From: Rhodococcus sovatensis
GTDB lineage: Bacteria > Actinomycetota > Actinomycetes > Mycobacteriales > Mycobacteriaceae
Direction: 5' to 3'
Assembly (NCBI RefSeq): GCF_037327425.1
Contig: NZ_CP147846.1
Span: forward strand, 5,828,001 to 5,892,000
Length of the DNA stretch: 64,000 bases
Notes under the pieces: generated by a model
Database searches by the model: none
Seen by the model: the letters and a program-made list of their open reading frames with translations, nothing else
What the model was told of the DNA's origin: nothing
In this document: positions 35,647 through 44,628 of the stretch, in pieces
How the letters are laid out: each line of letters opens with the position of its first letter
How positions within the stretch are numbered: the first letter of the stretch is position 1
Made by a program: the position numbers and the translations under genes

Positions 35647-36240
35647 ATGCAAGAACTAAATGCTGGATGGACCGTAACGGGGACATACAACGAGGCATGC
35701 GCCGCTGAAGGGCATTGCCCACTCTACTTCGGCAGAGGCGTCGAGGGCGGATGTAGATACTACATGGTCTTCCGTCTCGAAGAAGGCGCCGTCAATGGCG
35801 TTGACATGTCCGGAATTACCGTGGTTTACAACGGTGATATCGGGTACTCCACTTTTGCCGAATTCATGCAAAATGGATCAGAAGCTGGAGTTTATGTGAG
35901 CGACAATGCTACAGATGCCCAGCGGAAGGTGCTCGACACTCTTGTTCTGAAAAGTATCGGAGGTCTTCTCGTGGGGAAGAGTTTCGGAGTCAAGTACGTA
36001 CCCATAGAGGTATCGGAGACCGACGGCGCGGTTAGCTTCAAGACACCGTTCGGGGAAATGAGCCAGAGTCTCACAAAGGGCGGCGATGGCGGCCCAGTCC
36101 GCATTGAGAATGCGACTCTTCCGTTCTTGAAAAACCTGAAGCACTGCCACACGACGCACTGGACATACAACGATCACGGGAAGAACTTCGACTACAAGGA
36201 TCGCTGTGGATCCTGGGCTGACTTCGCCTTCAGCGGGTAG
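35647..36240 (+). CDS. DUF1326-domain protein
   Basis: Protein of 197 aa that matches the DUF1326 pattern: WTVTGTYNEACAAEGHCPLYFGR at the start, GVDMSGITVVYNGD in the middle and DYKDRCGSWADFAFSG at the end. Several Cys and His residues (C in EACAAEGHC, KHCHTTHW, DRCGSW) suggest metal or thiol chemistry. No function is established. It begins after an AAGGAAG site and lies 270 bp after the OsmC gene. Confidence 0.75.
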   Translation: MQELNAGWTVTGTYNEACAAEGHCPLYFGRGVEGGCRYYMVFRLEEGAVNGVDMSGITVVYNGDIGYSTFAEFMQNGSEAGVYVSDNATDAQRKVLDTLVLKSIGGLLVGKSFGVKYVPIEVSETDGAVSFKTPFGEMSQSLTKGGDGGPVRIENATLPFLKNLKHCHTTHWTYNDHGKNFDYKDRCGSWADFAFSG

Positions 36241-36688
36241 GCGCGTGCCAGGCGGGAGGACCAAGGCCACGCTGCTCCTCCCCGGCCATCTGCAAGCTAC
36301 AGCGCTTGTCCGTGACAGTTCAGGCTATCGGCAGCCCTAAATTCCCCGGCCTCTTTCTCGCGTGTCGACACTACGCGGTGCGCCTCTTCATTCGGCAGGC
36401 GCCAAGGAGTGCACCTCTCACCTCGAGAATGAGGTCATTGGAGGTCGAATGAGTCCACTTTCGGTCCGTCCGTGGTGACCGGGGGCCGTTCCAGAGCACC
36501 CGACGGCCGGTTGCCGGGTTGCGGCCCGGACTGCCGAATTTGCCTCAATGAAACACCGACCGCCGCCGTCGCGACGATGGAAACCGGCGGATACATCTAT
36601 CCGCGCAGGACAGCAAGGCGCAGCACAACGACAACTACCAGTTTCTGCGTCTTCCCTCAGGATCACCGAGAATGAAAAAGGAGTCACG
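36241..36688. other. Intergenic region between the DUF1326 and flavin oxidoreductase genes
   Basis: This 448-bp gap should include the promoter of the downstream gene. No gene, hairpin or repeat was recognised. Confidence 0.35.
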
Positions 36689-37915
36689 ATGTCGACACAA
36701 CCGAAGTGGGAGGAACTTTCTTCACCGATCGAGATGAGGGGGGTGACGTTCAAGAACCGGATGATGCGCTCGGGCATGTATGAGGGTATGGCAACGGAGC
36801 GGGGAGAGGTGACACCCGAGCTGGAAGACTGGATTGCACGACAGGCCGCCGGCGGTGCTGCTTGTATTTTTCCCGGCTACACCAATGTCTGCCTGCCTCG
36901 CTGTATGCCTTACCAGGCCGGCTCGTACAGTGACAGCCACATTCCCGGCCTAACCAAATTGGCGGAGATAATCCATTCGCATGGTGCGGTAGCGGGTCTG
37001 CAGCTGGCGGCCGCCGGGCGGCAGGCTAATCCCAATCTGTTCTTCTCAGACGCAGAGGCAGTAATGGGTCCGTCTGCGATGGGGCCGAGTCCGCTCTACC
37101 AGGCTGCGTGTCGGGAGATGACCGAGGCCGAGATCTGGCAGGCTGTCGAAGACCAGGCCGCTGCTGCAGCGAGGGCGAAGGAAGCCGGATTCGATATCGT
37201 GCTGCCCAACGCCGCCCACGGCTACATGTTGGCGCAGTTTTTGTCACCGCACACCAACATGCGAACCGACGCGTGGGGCGGTACTCCCGAAAAGCGGTTC
37301 AAGTTCTTCGAGGAGACGTTCCGGGCGGTCAGGGAAGCGGTCGGGCCAGAGATGCTTGTCTGGACCAAGATTTCCGTCGAAGAACCCTGGGACGACGGAA
37401 TCAATCTCGACGAAGCCAAAATATTTATCCCGGAAGTGGCCAAACTTGTCGACGCCATTGAGATCAGTGGCGGCACGATCGTAGACAACGTTTTCATGAT
37501 GACACGGGGAGAAATTCCGATCGGAACCCTGAGGAAGGGCATTGGCGGGTCGGTCGAGGGCATCTCCGCCGAACTGGTCGACGTGTTGTATGGAATAAGG
37601 GACTCGGTCAAGTTCGAGGAAGCGTATTGGTATGACCATGCGCTCGCCCTGAAGCCCCTCTGTGGCGATACTCCCTTGATCCTCACGGGCGGTCACAAGT
37701 ATCCCGCGACGATGAATCAGATCATCAAAGAAGGGACCGCCGATATGCTGTCTCTAGCAAGGGTTCTCGCTGCGGAACCGGACTTCCCCAATGAAGTTGT
37801 CGCGGGAAGGGAGGACCCGGGAAAGTGTTCCAGTTGCAACAAGTGTCTGGTTGAAGTCGTTCTAGGAAACAAGCTGCAGTGTTTCCTCCCGGAACCCGGA
37901 TATACTCACGCCTGA
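36689..37915 (+). CDS. Old Yellow Enzyme/2,4-dienoyl-CoA reductase-like flavin oxidoreductase
   Basis: NADH:flavin oxidoreductase of 408 aa, a TIM barrel that binds FMN. The barrel motif is NAAHGYMLAQFLSPHTNMRTD, matching the OYE HGAHGYL...FLSP pattern with Asn in the first position. The C-terminus has KCSSCNKCL and a fourth Cys 12 residues later, like the [4Fe-4S] motif of 2,4-dienoyl-CoA reductases, but the FAD/NADPH domains that follow in those enzymes are absent. It starts at an ATG after AAGGAG. A reductase partner would be needed if electrons pass through the cluster. Confidence 0.85.
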   Translation: MSTQPKWEELSSPIEMRGVTFKNRMMRSGMYEGMATERGEVTPELEDWIARQAAGGAACIFPGYTNVCLPRCMPYQAGSYSDSHIPGLTKLAEIIHSHGAVAGLQLAAAGRQANPNLFFSDAEAVMGPSAMGPSPLYQAACREMTEAEIWQAVEDQAAAAARAKEAGFDIVLPNAAHGYMLAQFLSPHTNMRTDAWGGTPEKRFKFFEETFRAVREAVGPEMLVWTKISVEEPWDDGINLDEAKIFIPEVAKLVDAIEISGGTIVDNVFMMTRGEIPIGTLRKGIGGSVEGISAELVDVLYGIRDSVKFEEAYWYDHALALKPLCGDTPLILTGGHKYPATMNQIIKEGTADMLSLARVLAAEPDFPNEVVAGREDPGKCSSCNKCLVEVVLGNKLQCFLPEPGYTHA

Positions 37916-38286
37916 CACCCGAGACTTGAACTGCTGTTTAGGGAGCCCGGTGAACTCCGCGGATATGTACTGGCATCGTGCGCGAAGTTCGACGCCTGAT
38001 TTCGGGCCGCTATTCAGTCGACGCTGCGGGTGCCAATTTCTTGACGAAGCCTTGATGGTCCGGCGATCGGTCGCGACGGCTTTGCTGCTGGTTGGCATTC
38101 GTCAGCGTTCGTTCGGGTACGAGGTCTGATTCGTACCGAGTTGACCGCCCCGCCTGTATGCGACCTAGTTGCAGCGGGTGCTGAGTATTGTTCTGAGTCA
38201 TGACCGGGAGCTCGCCTCACCGGGTACAACGGCCCGTCGTTCGACGATATACGTTTCACTTGTTTTATGACATCAGGGAGTTTTAG
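37916..38286. other. Intergenic region upstream of the aldehyde dehydrogenase gene
   Basis: This 371-bp gap holds the promoter for the aldehyde dehydrogenase operon. No further gene was recognised. Confidence 0.35.
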
Positions 38287-39810
38287 ATGACCGTATATGC
38301 CCGCCCGGGTTCGTCCGAGGCTGTCATGTCTTTTCAATCGCGCTATGACAACTGGATCGGTGGCCAATGGGTTGCGCCCGTCAAGGGCCAGTACTTCGAG
38401 AATCCGACACCCGTTACCGGTCAGCCGTTCTGCGAGGTTGCCCGGTCCACGTCGGAGGACATCGAGCTCGCGCTCGACGCCGCTCACGCCGCGGCACCGG
38501 CTTGGGGCAAGACGTCCGCGGCCGAGCGGGCGATCATCCTCAACAAGATCGCCGACCGCATCGAGGAGAACCTCGAATCCATCGCGCTCGCCGAGTCCTG
38601 GGACAATGGCAAGCCGATCCGCGAGACCCTGAACGCAGACATTCCGTTGGCTGTGGATCACTTTCGCTACTTCGCCGGGGCAATTCGGGCGCAGGAGGGG
38701 GCGCTGTCGGAAATCGACAAGGACACCGTCGCCTACCACTTCCATGAGCCGCTCGGCGTGGTCGGCCAAATCATTCCATGGAACTTCCCCATCCTGATGG
38801 CCGTGTGGAAGCTGGCGCCGGCATTGGCCGCCGGGAACGCGGTAGTGCTCAAGCCTGCCGAGCAGACTCCGGCATCGATACTGCACCTGGTTTCAATTAT
38901 CGGTGATCTTTTGCCTGCAGGTGTGGTGAACATTGTCAACGGCTTCGGTGTCGAAGCGGGTAAGCCGTTGGCGTCGAGCCCCCGGATCAGGAAGATCGCG
39001 TTCACGGGCGAGACCACCACAGGCAGGCTCATCATGCAGTATGCCTCGCAGAACTTGATTCCGGTCACCCTCGAGCTGGGTGGCAAGAGTCCCAACATCT
39101 TCTTCTCGGATGTGTTGTCCGCCAACGACGACTTTCAGGACAAGGCGCTCGAGGGCTTCACGATGTTCGCCTTCAACCAGGGCGAGGTGTGCACCGCCCC
39201 ATCCCGTGCGCTGATTCAGGAGGACATCTTCGATGAGTTCCTGGCGATGGCCGCCATCCGCACCAAGGCGGTACGTCAGGGTGACCCGCTCGACACCGAC
39301 ACGATGATCGGCGCGCAGGCGTCCAATGATCAGCTCGAGAAGATCTTGTCCTACATCGAGATCGGCAAGGGTGAGGGCGCCAAGGTCGTCACCGGTGGTG
39401 AGCGCGCGGAGCTCGGCGGCGATCTGTCGGGCGGGTATTATGTTCAGCCGACCGTCTTCACCGGGCAGAACAAGATGCGGATCTTCCAGGAGGAGATTTT
39501 CGGGCCCGTGGTGTCGGTCACCTCGTTCAAGGATTACGAGCAGGCCATCGAGATCGCCAACGACACCCTGTACGGGCTGGGAGCCGGTGTGTGGTCGCGT
39601 GACGGCGGAGTCGCCTACAGTGCGGGCCGTGAAATTCAGGCCGGCCGGGTGTGGACCAACACGTACCATCAGTACCCGGCGCACGCCGCCTTCGGCGGCT
39701 ACAAGCAGTCCGGCATCGGCCGTGAGAACCACCTGATGATGCTCGGGCACTACCAGCAGACCAAGAACCTGCTGGTCAGTTACGCCGCGAAGGCTCAGGG
39801 CTTCTTCTGA
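38287..39810 (+). CDS. NAD-dependent aldehyde dehydrogenase (acetaldehyde type)
   Basis: Aldehyde dehydrogenase of 507 aa similar to ExaC/AldA-type acetaldehyde dehydrogenases. The catalytic Glu is in LELGGKSPNIFF and the Cys in FNQGEVCTAPSR; the cofactor loop is FTGETTTGR. The start at 38287 follows AGGGAG; an internal ATG at 38326 is an alternative. Its stop overlaps the start of the DUF779 gene by one base (TGATG), the common arrangement for this pair. It would oxidise small aldehydes to acids, perhaps feeding the acyl-CoA synthetase downstream. Confidence 0.93.
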   Translation: MTVYARPGSSEAVMSFQSRYDNWIGGQWVAPVKGQYFENPTPVTGQPFCEVARSTSEDIELALDAAHAAAPAWGKTSAAERAIILNKIADRIEENLESIALAESWDNGKPIRETLNADIPLAVDHFRYFAGAIRAQEGALSEIDKDTVAYHFHEPLGVVGQIIPWNFPILMAVWKLAPALAAGNAVVLKPAEQTPASILHLVSIIGDLLPAGVVNIVNGFGVEAGKPLASSPRIRKIAFTGETTTGRLIMQYASQNLIPVTLELGGKSPNIFFSDVLSANDDFQDKALEGFTMFAFNQGEVCTAPSRALIQEDIFDEFLAMAAIRTKAVRQGDPLDTDTMIGAQASNDQLEKILSYIEIGKGEGAKVVTGGERAELGGDLSGGYYVQPTVFTGQNKMRIFQEEIFGPVVSVTSFKDYEQAIEIANDTLYGLGAGVWSRDGGVAYSAGREIQAGRVWTNTYHQYPAHAAFGGYKQSGIGRENHLMMLGHYQQTKNLLVSYAAKAQGFF

Positions 39811-40352
39811 TGGACGCGGTTCGGGCGCCCGTGCGCCTGAAGGCAACCGCAGGGGCGGTGGAGTTGCTCCGCCGCCTCGGCGGTATCCACGGCGCGCTGA
39901 TGATGCATCAGTCGGGTGGATGTTGTGACGGTTCGGCGCCGATGTGTTACCCGGACGGCGAGTTCATCGTGGGGGACCGGGACGTGCTGCTTGGCGTCCT
40001 GGACCTCCGTCTCGGCGTCGGTGAGATGTCGCCGACGCGCCCCGAGGGCGCCGACGCGGTTCCGGTGTGGATTTCCGGTTCGCAGTTCGAGGCGTGGAAG
40101 CATACGCAGCTGGTGCTCGACGTCGCACCGGGTCGTGGGTCGGGTTTCAGCGTCGAAAGCTCGGAGGGGATACGGTTCCTCAGCCGGGCCCGCGCCTTCA
40201 CGCCCGAGGAGAACACCAGCCTCGCATCGGAAGACGTCGTCGTCGGTGAGCGGTGGGAGCTGGGCTGGCGGCCAGCCCCGTCCGCCGAGCCGCAGGTGGT
40301 CGCCGAGGCGGTCGACGCCTGCCCCGTACCCGGCATCCACTCGGAGAGCTAG
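39810..40352 (+). CDS. DUF779-family protein
   Basis: Protein of 180 aa with the DUF779 signature HQSGGCCDGSAPMCYP near residue 32, followed by GDRDVLLGVLD and FWISGSQFE-like sequence. Members are almost always encoded next to this type of aldehyde dehydrogenase, as here. The cysteine cluster suggests metal or thiol involvement. The function is unknown. The C-terminus is longer than typical. Confidence 0.88.
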   Translation: MDAVRAPVRLKATAGAVELLRRLGGIHGALMMHQSGGCCDGSAPMCYPDGEFIVGDRDVLLGVLDLRLGVGEMSPTRPEGADAVPVWISGSQFEAWKHTQLVLDVAPGRGSGFSVESSEGIRFLSRARAFTPEENTSLASEDVVVGERWELGWRPAPSAEPQVVAEAVDACPVPGIHSES

Positions 40353-40423
40353 CGTTACGACAGCACGATCTCTCTGTATGCCGACGATGTCACGCATTGC
40401 CCACTGGGCAGAGGAATGCCGGG

Positions 40424-40468
40424 CGGTGGGAGCAGCATTCGTTATCGGTGAGCATGCTGCTCCCACCG
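40424..40468. terminator. Long perfect hairpin after the DUF779 gene
   Basis: A 15-bp perfect stem, CGGTGGGAGCAGCAT and its complement, encloses a 15-nt loop. It lies 72 bp after the DUF779 stop and 226 bp before the acyl-CoA synthetase. It may end the upstream transcript, though no T-tract follows. Nothing else was seen in the rest of this 341-bp gap. Confidence 0.55.
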
Positions 40469-40693
40469 TCTCTGGTATCCGTGCGAGTCCACAGGCGGGA
40501 GAACGTCCCGATGTTGCGCCGAAATGGCACGGACGAGCGGGGTGGGCGTCACACTGGTCCACCCACGGACACCCCATTCTCCGCATCTATCGCTCACTGC
40601 CGCGCGGGGCTGTCCGGCCAGTACCGCGGTCCGCCCCCAATTACCCCACTCCCGACTCATCACGAGTAGGCGAATCCGAGAGGAAACACATCG

Positions 40694-42610
40694 ATGAGCT
40701 CCAAGGAGCAGACGTCCCACACCACGTACCTGGACGCCTACCGCGAAAGCATTGTTAATCCGGAGAGGTTCTGGCTCGATGCTGCGCGAGCCGTCGATTG
40801 GGATTCTGCGCCCACCCAAGCTCTCGACGATTCGGCCGCACCGATCTATCGCTGGTTTCCGGATGCGTCGCTGAACACCAGCTTCAATGCCCTCGATCGG
40901 CATGTGCGCGACGGCCGCGGTGATCAGGCTGCCCTGATCTTCGACTCCGCGATGGTTCCCACCAAAGCGACGTACACGTACTCGGAACTGCTAGAGCAGG
41001 TCTCGCTGTTCGCCGGTGTTCTGAAAGCTCAGGGTGTGGTGGCGGGTGATCGGGTCATCATCTACATGCCGATGATCCCCGAGGCCGCGATCGCGATGCT
41101 CGCGTGTGCGCGTATCGGCGCTGTACATTCGGTAGTATTCGGCGGTTTCGCCGCCAAGGAGCTTGCCACACGCATTGACGACGCAGGGCCGGTGGTATTG
41201 GTCACGGCGTCCGGCGGCCTAGAGCCCACACGAACCATCGAGTACCTGCCGATGGTCGAGAAGGCCCTGCAACTGTCCTCAACTCCCGCCCACACGGTCA
41301 TCGTGAAGAATCGTGAGCAGATTTCGGGCACAGCCGCTGAGTACCAGTCGAGCACCGCAGCTTGGTTCGATTGGGATGAGCTGATCGCAGGCGCCACGCC
41401 AGCGGATCCCGTGTCAGTGGCAGCGACGGACCCACTCTATATCCTCTATACCTCCGGCACGACCGGCAAGCCCAAGGGCGTCGTCCGGGACAACGGTGGC
41501 CACGCCGTCGCCCTGACGTGGACAATGAAGAACCTGTACGACATCAGCCCCGGCCAGGTGTGGTGGACCGCGTCCGACGTCGGTTGGGTGGTCGGCCATT
41601 CGTACATCGTGTACGGCCCCTTGCTCGCCGGAGCTACTACGGTCATGTACGAGGGCAAGCCCGTAGGTACCCCCGATGCCGGCGCATTCTGGCGGATCAT
41701 TTCCGACTACAAGGTGTCGGCACTGTTCACCGCTCCTACCGCGATACGCGCCGTCCGCAAGGCGGACCCGAACGCGGAAGAGCTTTCCAAGTACGATATT
41801 TCCTCGCTCGACACACTCTTCGCCGCGGGCGAGCGCTTGGATCCGGATACTTACGCGTGGGCGACCCGCGTACTCGATCGCCCAGTGATCGATCACTGGT
41901 GGCAGACCGAAACCGGGTGGGCCATCTGCGCAAACTTGCGCGGTCTCGAACCCATGGAAATCAAGGCAGGTTCACCTACGGTCGCATGCCCTGGATACCG
42001 CGTCGAAATAGTCGACAGCGAGGGCGCCCTCGTCGGACCGGGCACCGAGGGCAACATCGTGATCGGCCTGCCGCTTCCCCCCGGCACACTCGCCGGTCTG
42101 TGGCGCGACGAGGACCGTTACGTGAAGTCCTACCTGTCGACATTCGAAGGCTATTATCTCACCGGCGACTCCGGATTCATCGACGAGGACAACTACGTCT
42201 TCGTTCTCGGCCGCAGCGACGACGTGATAAATGTTGCCGGACACCGTCTTTCGACGGGAAGTATGGAGGCTGTGGTCGCCGGGCATCCCGCGGTCGCCGA
42301 ATGCGCCGTCATCGGCATTCACGACGACCTGAAAGGGCAACGACCCAGCGGATACGTCGTGCTCAAATCCGGTGTGAGCATAGATCCGGAAACTCTGCGC
42401 CAGGAGCTGGTGGCCCGTGTTCGCGATCAGATCGGCGCGGTCGCAACCTTCCGAGACGTGACTATTGTGTCGGCGCTACCGAAGACTCGCTCAGGAAAAA
42501 TCCTAAGAAAGACCATGCGTCAGATCGCCGACAACGAAACATACACAGTGCCTTCGACCATCGAAGATGCCACCGTCCTGGACGACCTATCGAAACTCCT
42601 CCGCGGATAG
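40694..42610 (+). CDS. prpE: Propionyl/acetyl-CoA synthetase
   Basis: AMP-forming acyl-CoA synthetase of 638 aa with YTSGTTGKPKGVVRD, the ATP-binding WWQTETGW, TGDSG and the catalytic Lys in KTRSGKILRKTMRQ. The N-terminal part (RFWLDAARAVDW) and the sequence WTASDVGWVVGHSYIVYGPLL fit propionyl-CoA synthetases; acetyl-CoA synthetase is an alternative. The ATG follows GAGGAAA. With the acyl-CoA carboxylase and aldehyde dehydrogenase it could feed C2-C3 acids into central metabolism. Confidence 0.9.
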   Translation: MSSKEQTSHTTYLDAYRESIVNPERFWLDAARAVDWDSAPTQALDDSAAPIYRWFPDASLNTSFNALDRHVRDGRGDQAALIFDSAMVPTKATYTYSELLEQVSLFAGVLKAQGVVAGDRVIIYMPMIPEAAIAMLACARIGAVHSVVFGGFAAKELATRIDDAGPVVLVTASGGLEPTRTIEYLPMVEKALQLSSTPAHTVIVKNREQISGTAAEYQSSTAAWFDWDELIAGATPADPVSVAATDPLYILYTSGTTGKPKGVVRDNGGHAVALTWTMKNLYDISPGQVWWTASDVGWVVGHSYIVYGPLLAGATTVMYEGKPVGTPDAGAFWRIISDYKVSALFTAPTAIRAVRKADPNAEELSKYDISSLDTLFAAGERLDPDTYAWATRVLDRPVIDHWWQTETGWAICANLRGLEPMEIKAGSPTVACPGYRVEIVDSEGALVGPGTEGNIVIGLPLPPGTLAGLWRDEDRYVKSYLSTFEGYYLTGDSGFIDEDNYVFVLGRSDDVINVAGHRLSTGSMEAVVAGHPAVAECAVIGIHDDLKGQRPSGYVVLKSGVSIDPETLRQELVARVRDQIGAVATFRDVTIVSALPKTRSGKILRKTMRQIADNETYTVPSTIEDATVLDDLSKLLRG

Positions 42611-42743
42611 CGCTTGCATGCAATCCTTCTCAAAGGTTTAGTTGAGCTTCCCGCACCGTGCATCCTGTACATGAAGCTGGGCAGGGTTCGGACACGCCAA
42701 CCGCGGCGGTCCGTCATCCCACCAGGGAACGGGGTGAGGTGTT

Positions 42744-43505
42744 ATGTCGCGGGTTGCCACAGGTGAGTCGGTGTTGGCTCGCGGAGTTCGCGTGATCGAG
42801 TCGTTCGGTCTCGATGATCGAAGCTTGACTGTCACCGACATCGCGCGGCGCTCCGGGTTGCACATTGCCACTGCCTCTCGGTTGATCGAAGAGCTTGTGG
42901 GGACGGGGTGGCTCGAGCGCGAGGGCCGACAGGTTCGCATCGGGGTTCGGCTGTGGGAGGTCGTGTCACGGGCTTCCTCGACGGTCGGACTGCGCCAGGC
43001 AGCTATGCCGTTCATGGAGGATCTGCACGCGGTGATCGGTCATCACACCCAATTGGGCGTGATGGAAGGCGGCGAAGTGCTGTTCGTGGAGCGGCTCACC
43101 GCGCCGAAAGCGGCGGTCAACTATTCGAGAATTGCTGGCCGCTTACCCCTACATGCGTCGTCTTCCGGCCTGGTCTTGCTGGCGAACTCGCCGCAGGAGC
43201 AGCAAGAGCGCGCGATCGGTGCACCGTTGAAGGTGTTCACGGATCGGACAGTGCGGACGGGTCGGGAACTTCGTGCCATCCTGGCTGAAGTGCGGCGGCA
43301 GGGCTTCGCGTTCTGTGCCGGACACATCTACCCAGAAACAACTGGAATAGCTGTGCCGGTGCGGAATGCCGATCAGACAGTCGTTGCGGCGTTGTCGGTC
43401 ATCGTGCCCAACGACGATGCCGCGCGGTCGCTGATACCTGCCCTTCAAGCGGCGGGCCGCGGCGTCACTCGCGTGATGTCCGCCTCGATACCCGGCCAAT
43501 CGTGA
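42744..43505 (+). CDS. IclR-family transcriptional regulator
   Basis: IclR regulator of 253 aa. The helix-turn-helix is TVTDIARRSGLHIATASRLIEELVGTGWL; the effector domain contains LFVERLTAPKAAVNYSRIAG and GHIYPETTGIAVPVRN. It lies 99 bp upstream of the P450 reductase gene on the same strand and probably regulates the reductase-P450 pair, sensing an aromatic acid as many IclR relatives do. Confidence 0.88.
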   Translation: MSRVATGESVLARGVRVIESFGLDDRSLTVTDIARRSGLHIATASRLIEELVGTGWLEREGRQVRIGVRLWEVVSRASSTVGLRQAAMPFMEDLHAVIGHHTQLGVMEGGEVLFVERLTAPKAAVNYSRIAGRLPLHASSSGLVLLANSPQEQQERAIGAPLKVFTDRTVRTGRELRAILAEVRRQGFAFCAGHIYPETTGIAVPVRNADQTVVAALSVIVPNDDAARSLIPALQAAGRGVTRVMSASIPGQS

Positions 43506-43604
43506 CCCGCGGCACAGAATCTCTCTCAATGGTTGAGAATGCCGTAGCCGGTCCGGTGCCGTCTGGGTGATTCTCGATCAACACAAGAGATCGAGGAGCT
43601 GCAG

Positions 43605-44600
43605 ATGTCCGAGAGCACCGCGTACGTCGACACGGGCGGGGTCAGCGCCGAGACACGTACTGATTCCGCCCTGACGGTCACAGCGAAAGAGGTTGTCTCG
43701 CAGGGCGTCGTGGCGCTTACACTGACTCATCCCGACGGCAGACGGCTGCCGGATTGGGCACCGGGAGCACATATCGACCTGATACTGCCGACGGGTGTGA
43801 CCCGTCAGTATTCGCTGTGCGGTGATCGGTGGGACCCGCGCAGCTACCGCATCGGGGTTCTGCGTGAGCCTGCCGGACGGGGTGGATCGGCCTTCGTCCA
43901 CGACGTTCTGGCTGTCGGTGATTCGGTCGGGGTCGGGGGTCCACGCAACAATTTTCCGATGGTCCCTGCACCGAGGTACTTGTTCGTCGCCGGAGGGATC
44001 GGCATCACTCCATTGATCCCGATGATCGCGCAGGCAGAACTTATGGGCATCGAGTGGACCCTGCTGTACGGCGGACGCACTCGAACCTCGATGGGCTTTC
44101 TGGACGAACTCTCCTTCTACGGAGACCGTGTGGTCCTCGCCCCGCAGGACGAGGTGGGCTTGCTCGATCTGCCTACCTGGCTCGGTGCCGCAGCCGCCGA
44201 TGACACCAAGGTCTACGTGTGCGGCCCCGAACCGCTCCTCGATGCCGTCGAGACCGGGTGCAGCGGCTGGCTGGTGGGCAAACTGCGGATGGAACGTTTC
44301 GTTCCCAAACGGCAGTCCGCGCCGGTGCGGACTGTTCCGTTCGAGCTAGAACTCGCTCGTTCGGGCCTCGTGGTCACAGTCACCCCGGACGGCAGCGTTC
44401 TCGACGCCGTACAGAAGGCCGGCGTCACCGTCCTGTCTTCCTGCCGCGAGGGCACCTGCGGGACATGCGAGACAACGGTATTGGCAGGGCAGCCCGATCA
44501 TCGAGATTCGATCCTCGACGATTCCGAACGCGACAACGCCGACTGCATGTTCATCTGCGTATCCCGATCCTGCTCCGACCGCCTCGTCCTCGATCTCTGA
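43605..44600 (+). CDS. Phthalate-dioxygenase-reductase-type oxidoreductase (FMN, NAD, [2Fe-2S])
   Basis: Reductase of 331 aa that moves electrons from NADH to a P450 or oxygenase. The order is flavin domain (RQYSLCGDRWD, about residue 66), NAD domain (AGGIGITPLIPMI) and a C-terminal plant-type ferredoxin with Cys in SSCREGTCGTCE and a last Cys in FICVSRSC. It is followed 28 nt later by a P450 gene, making it the likely electron donor. This single-protein reductase replaces the separate ferredoxin and ferredoxin reductase of classical CYP199 systems. Confidence 0.92.
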   Translation: MSESTAYVDTGGVSAETRTDSALTVTAKEVVSQGVVALTLTHPDGRRLPDWAPGAHIDLILPTGVTRQYSLCGDRWDPRSYRIGVLREPAGRGGSAFVHDVLAVGDSVGVGGPRNNFPMVPAPRYLFVAGGIGITPLIPMIAQAELMGIEWTLLYGGRTRTSMGFLDELSFYGDRVVLAPQDEVGLLDLPTWLGAAAADDTKVYVCGPEPLLDAVETGCSGWLVGKLRMERFVPKRQSAPVRTVPFELELARSGLVVTVTPDGSVLDAVQKAGVTVLSSCREGTCGTCETTVLAGQPDHRDSILDDSERDNADCMFICVSRSCSDRLVLDL

Positions 44601-44628
44601 CACTTCCGATACGCAAGGAACAACACAC

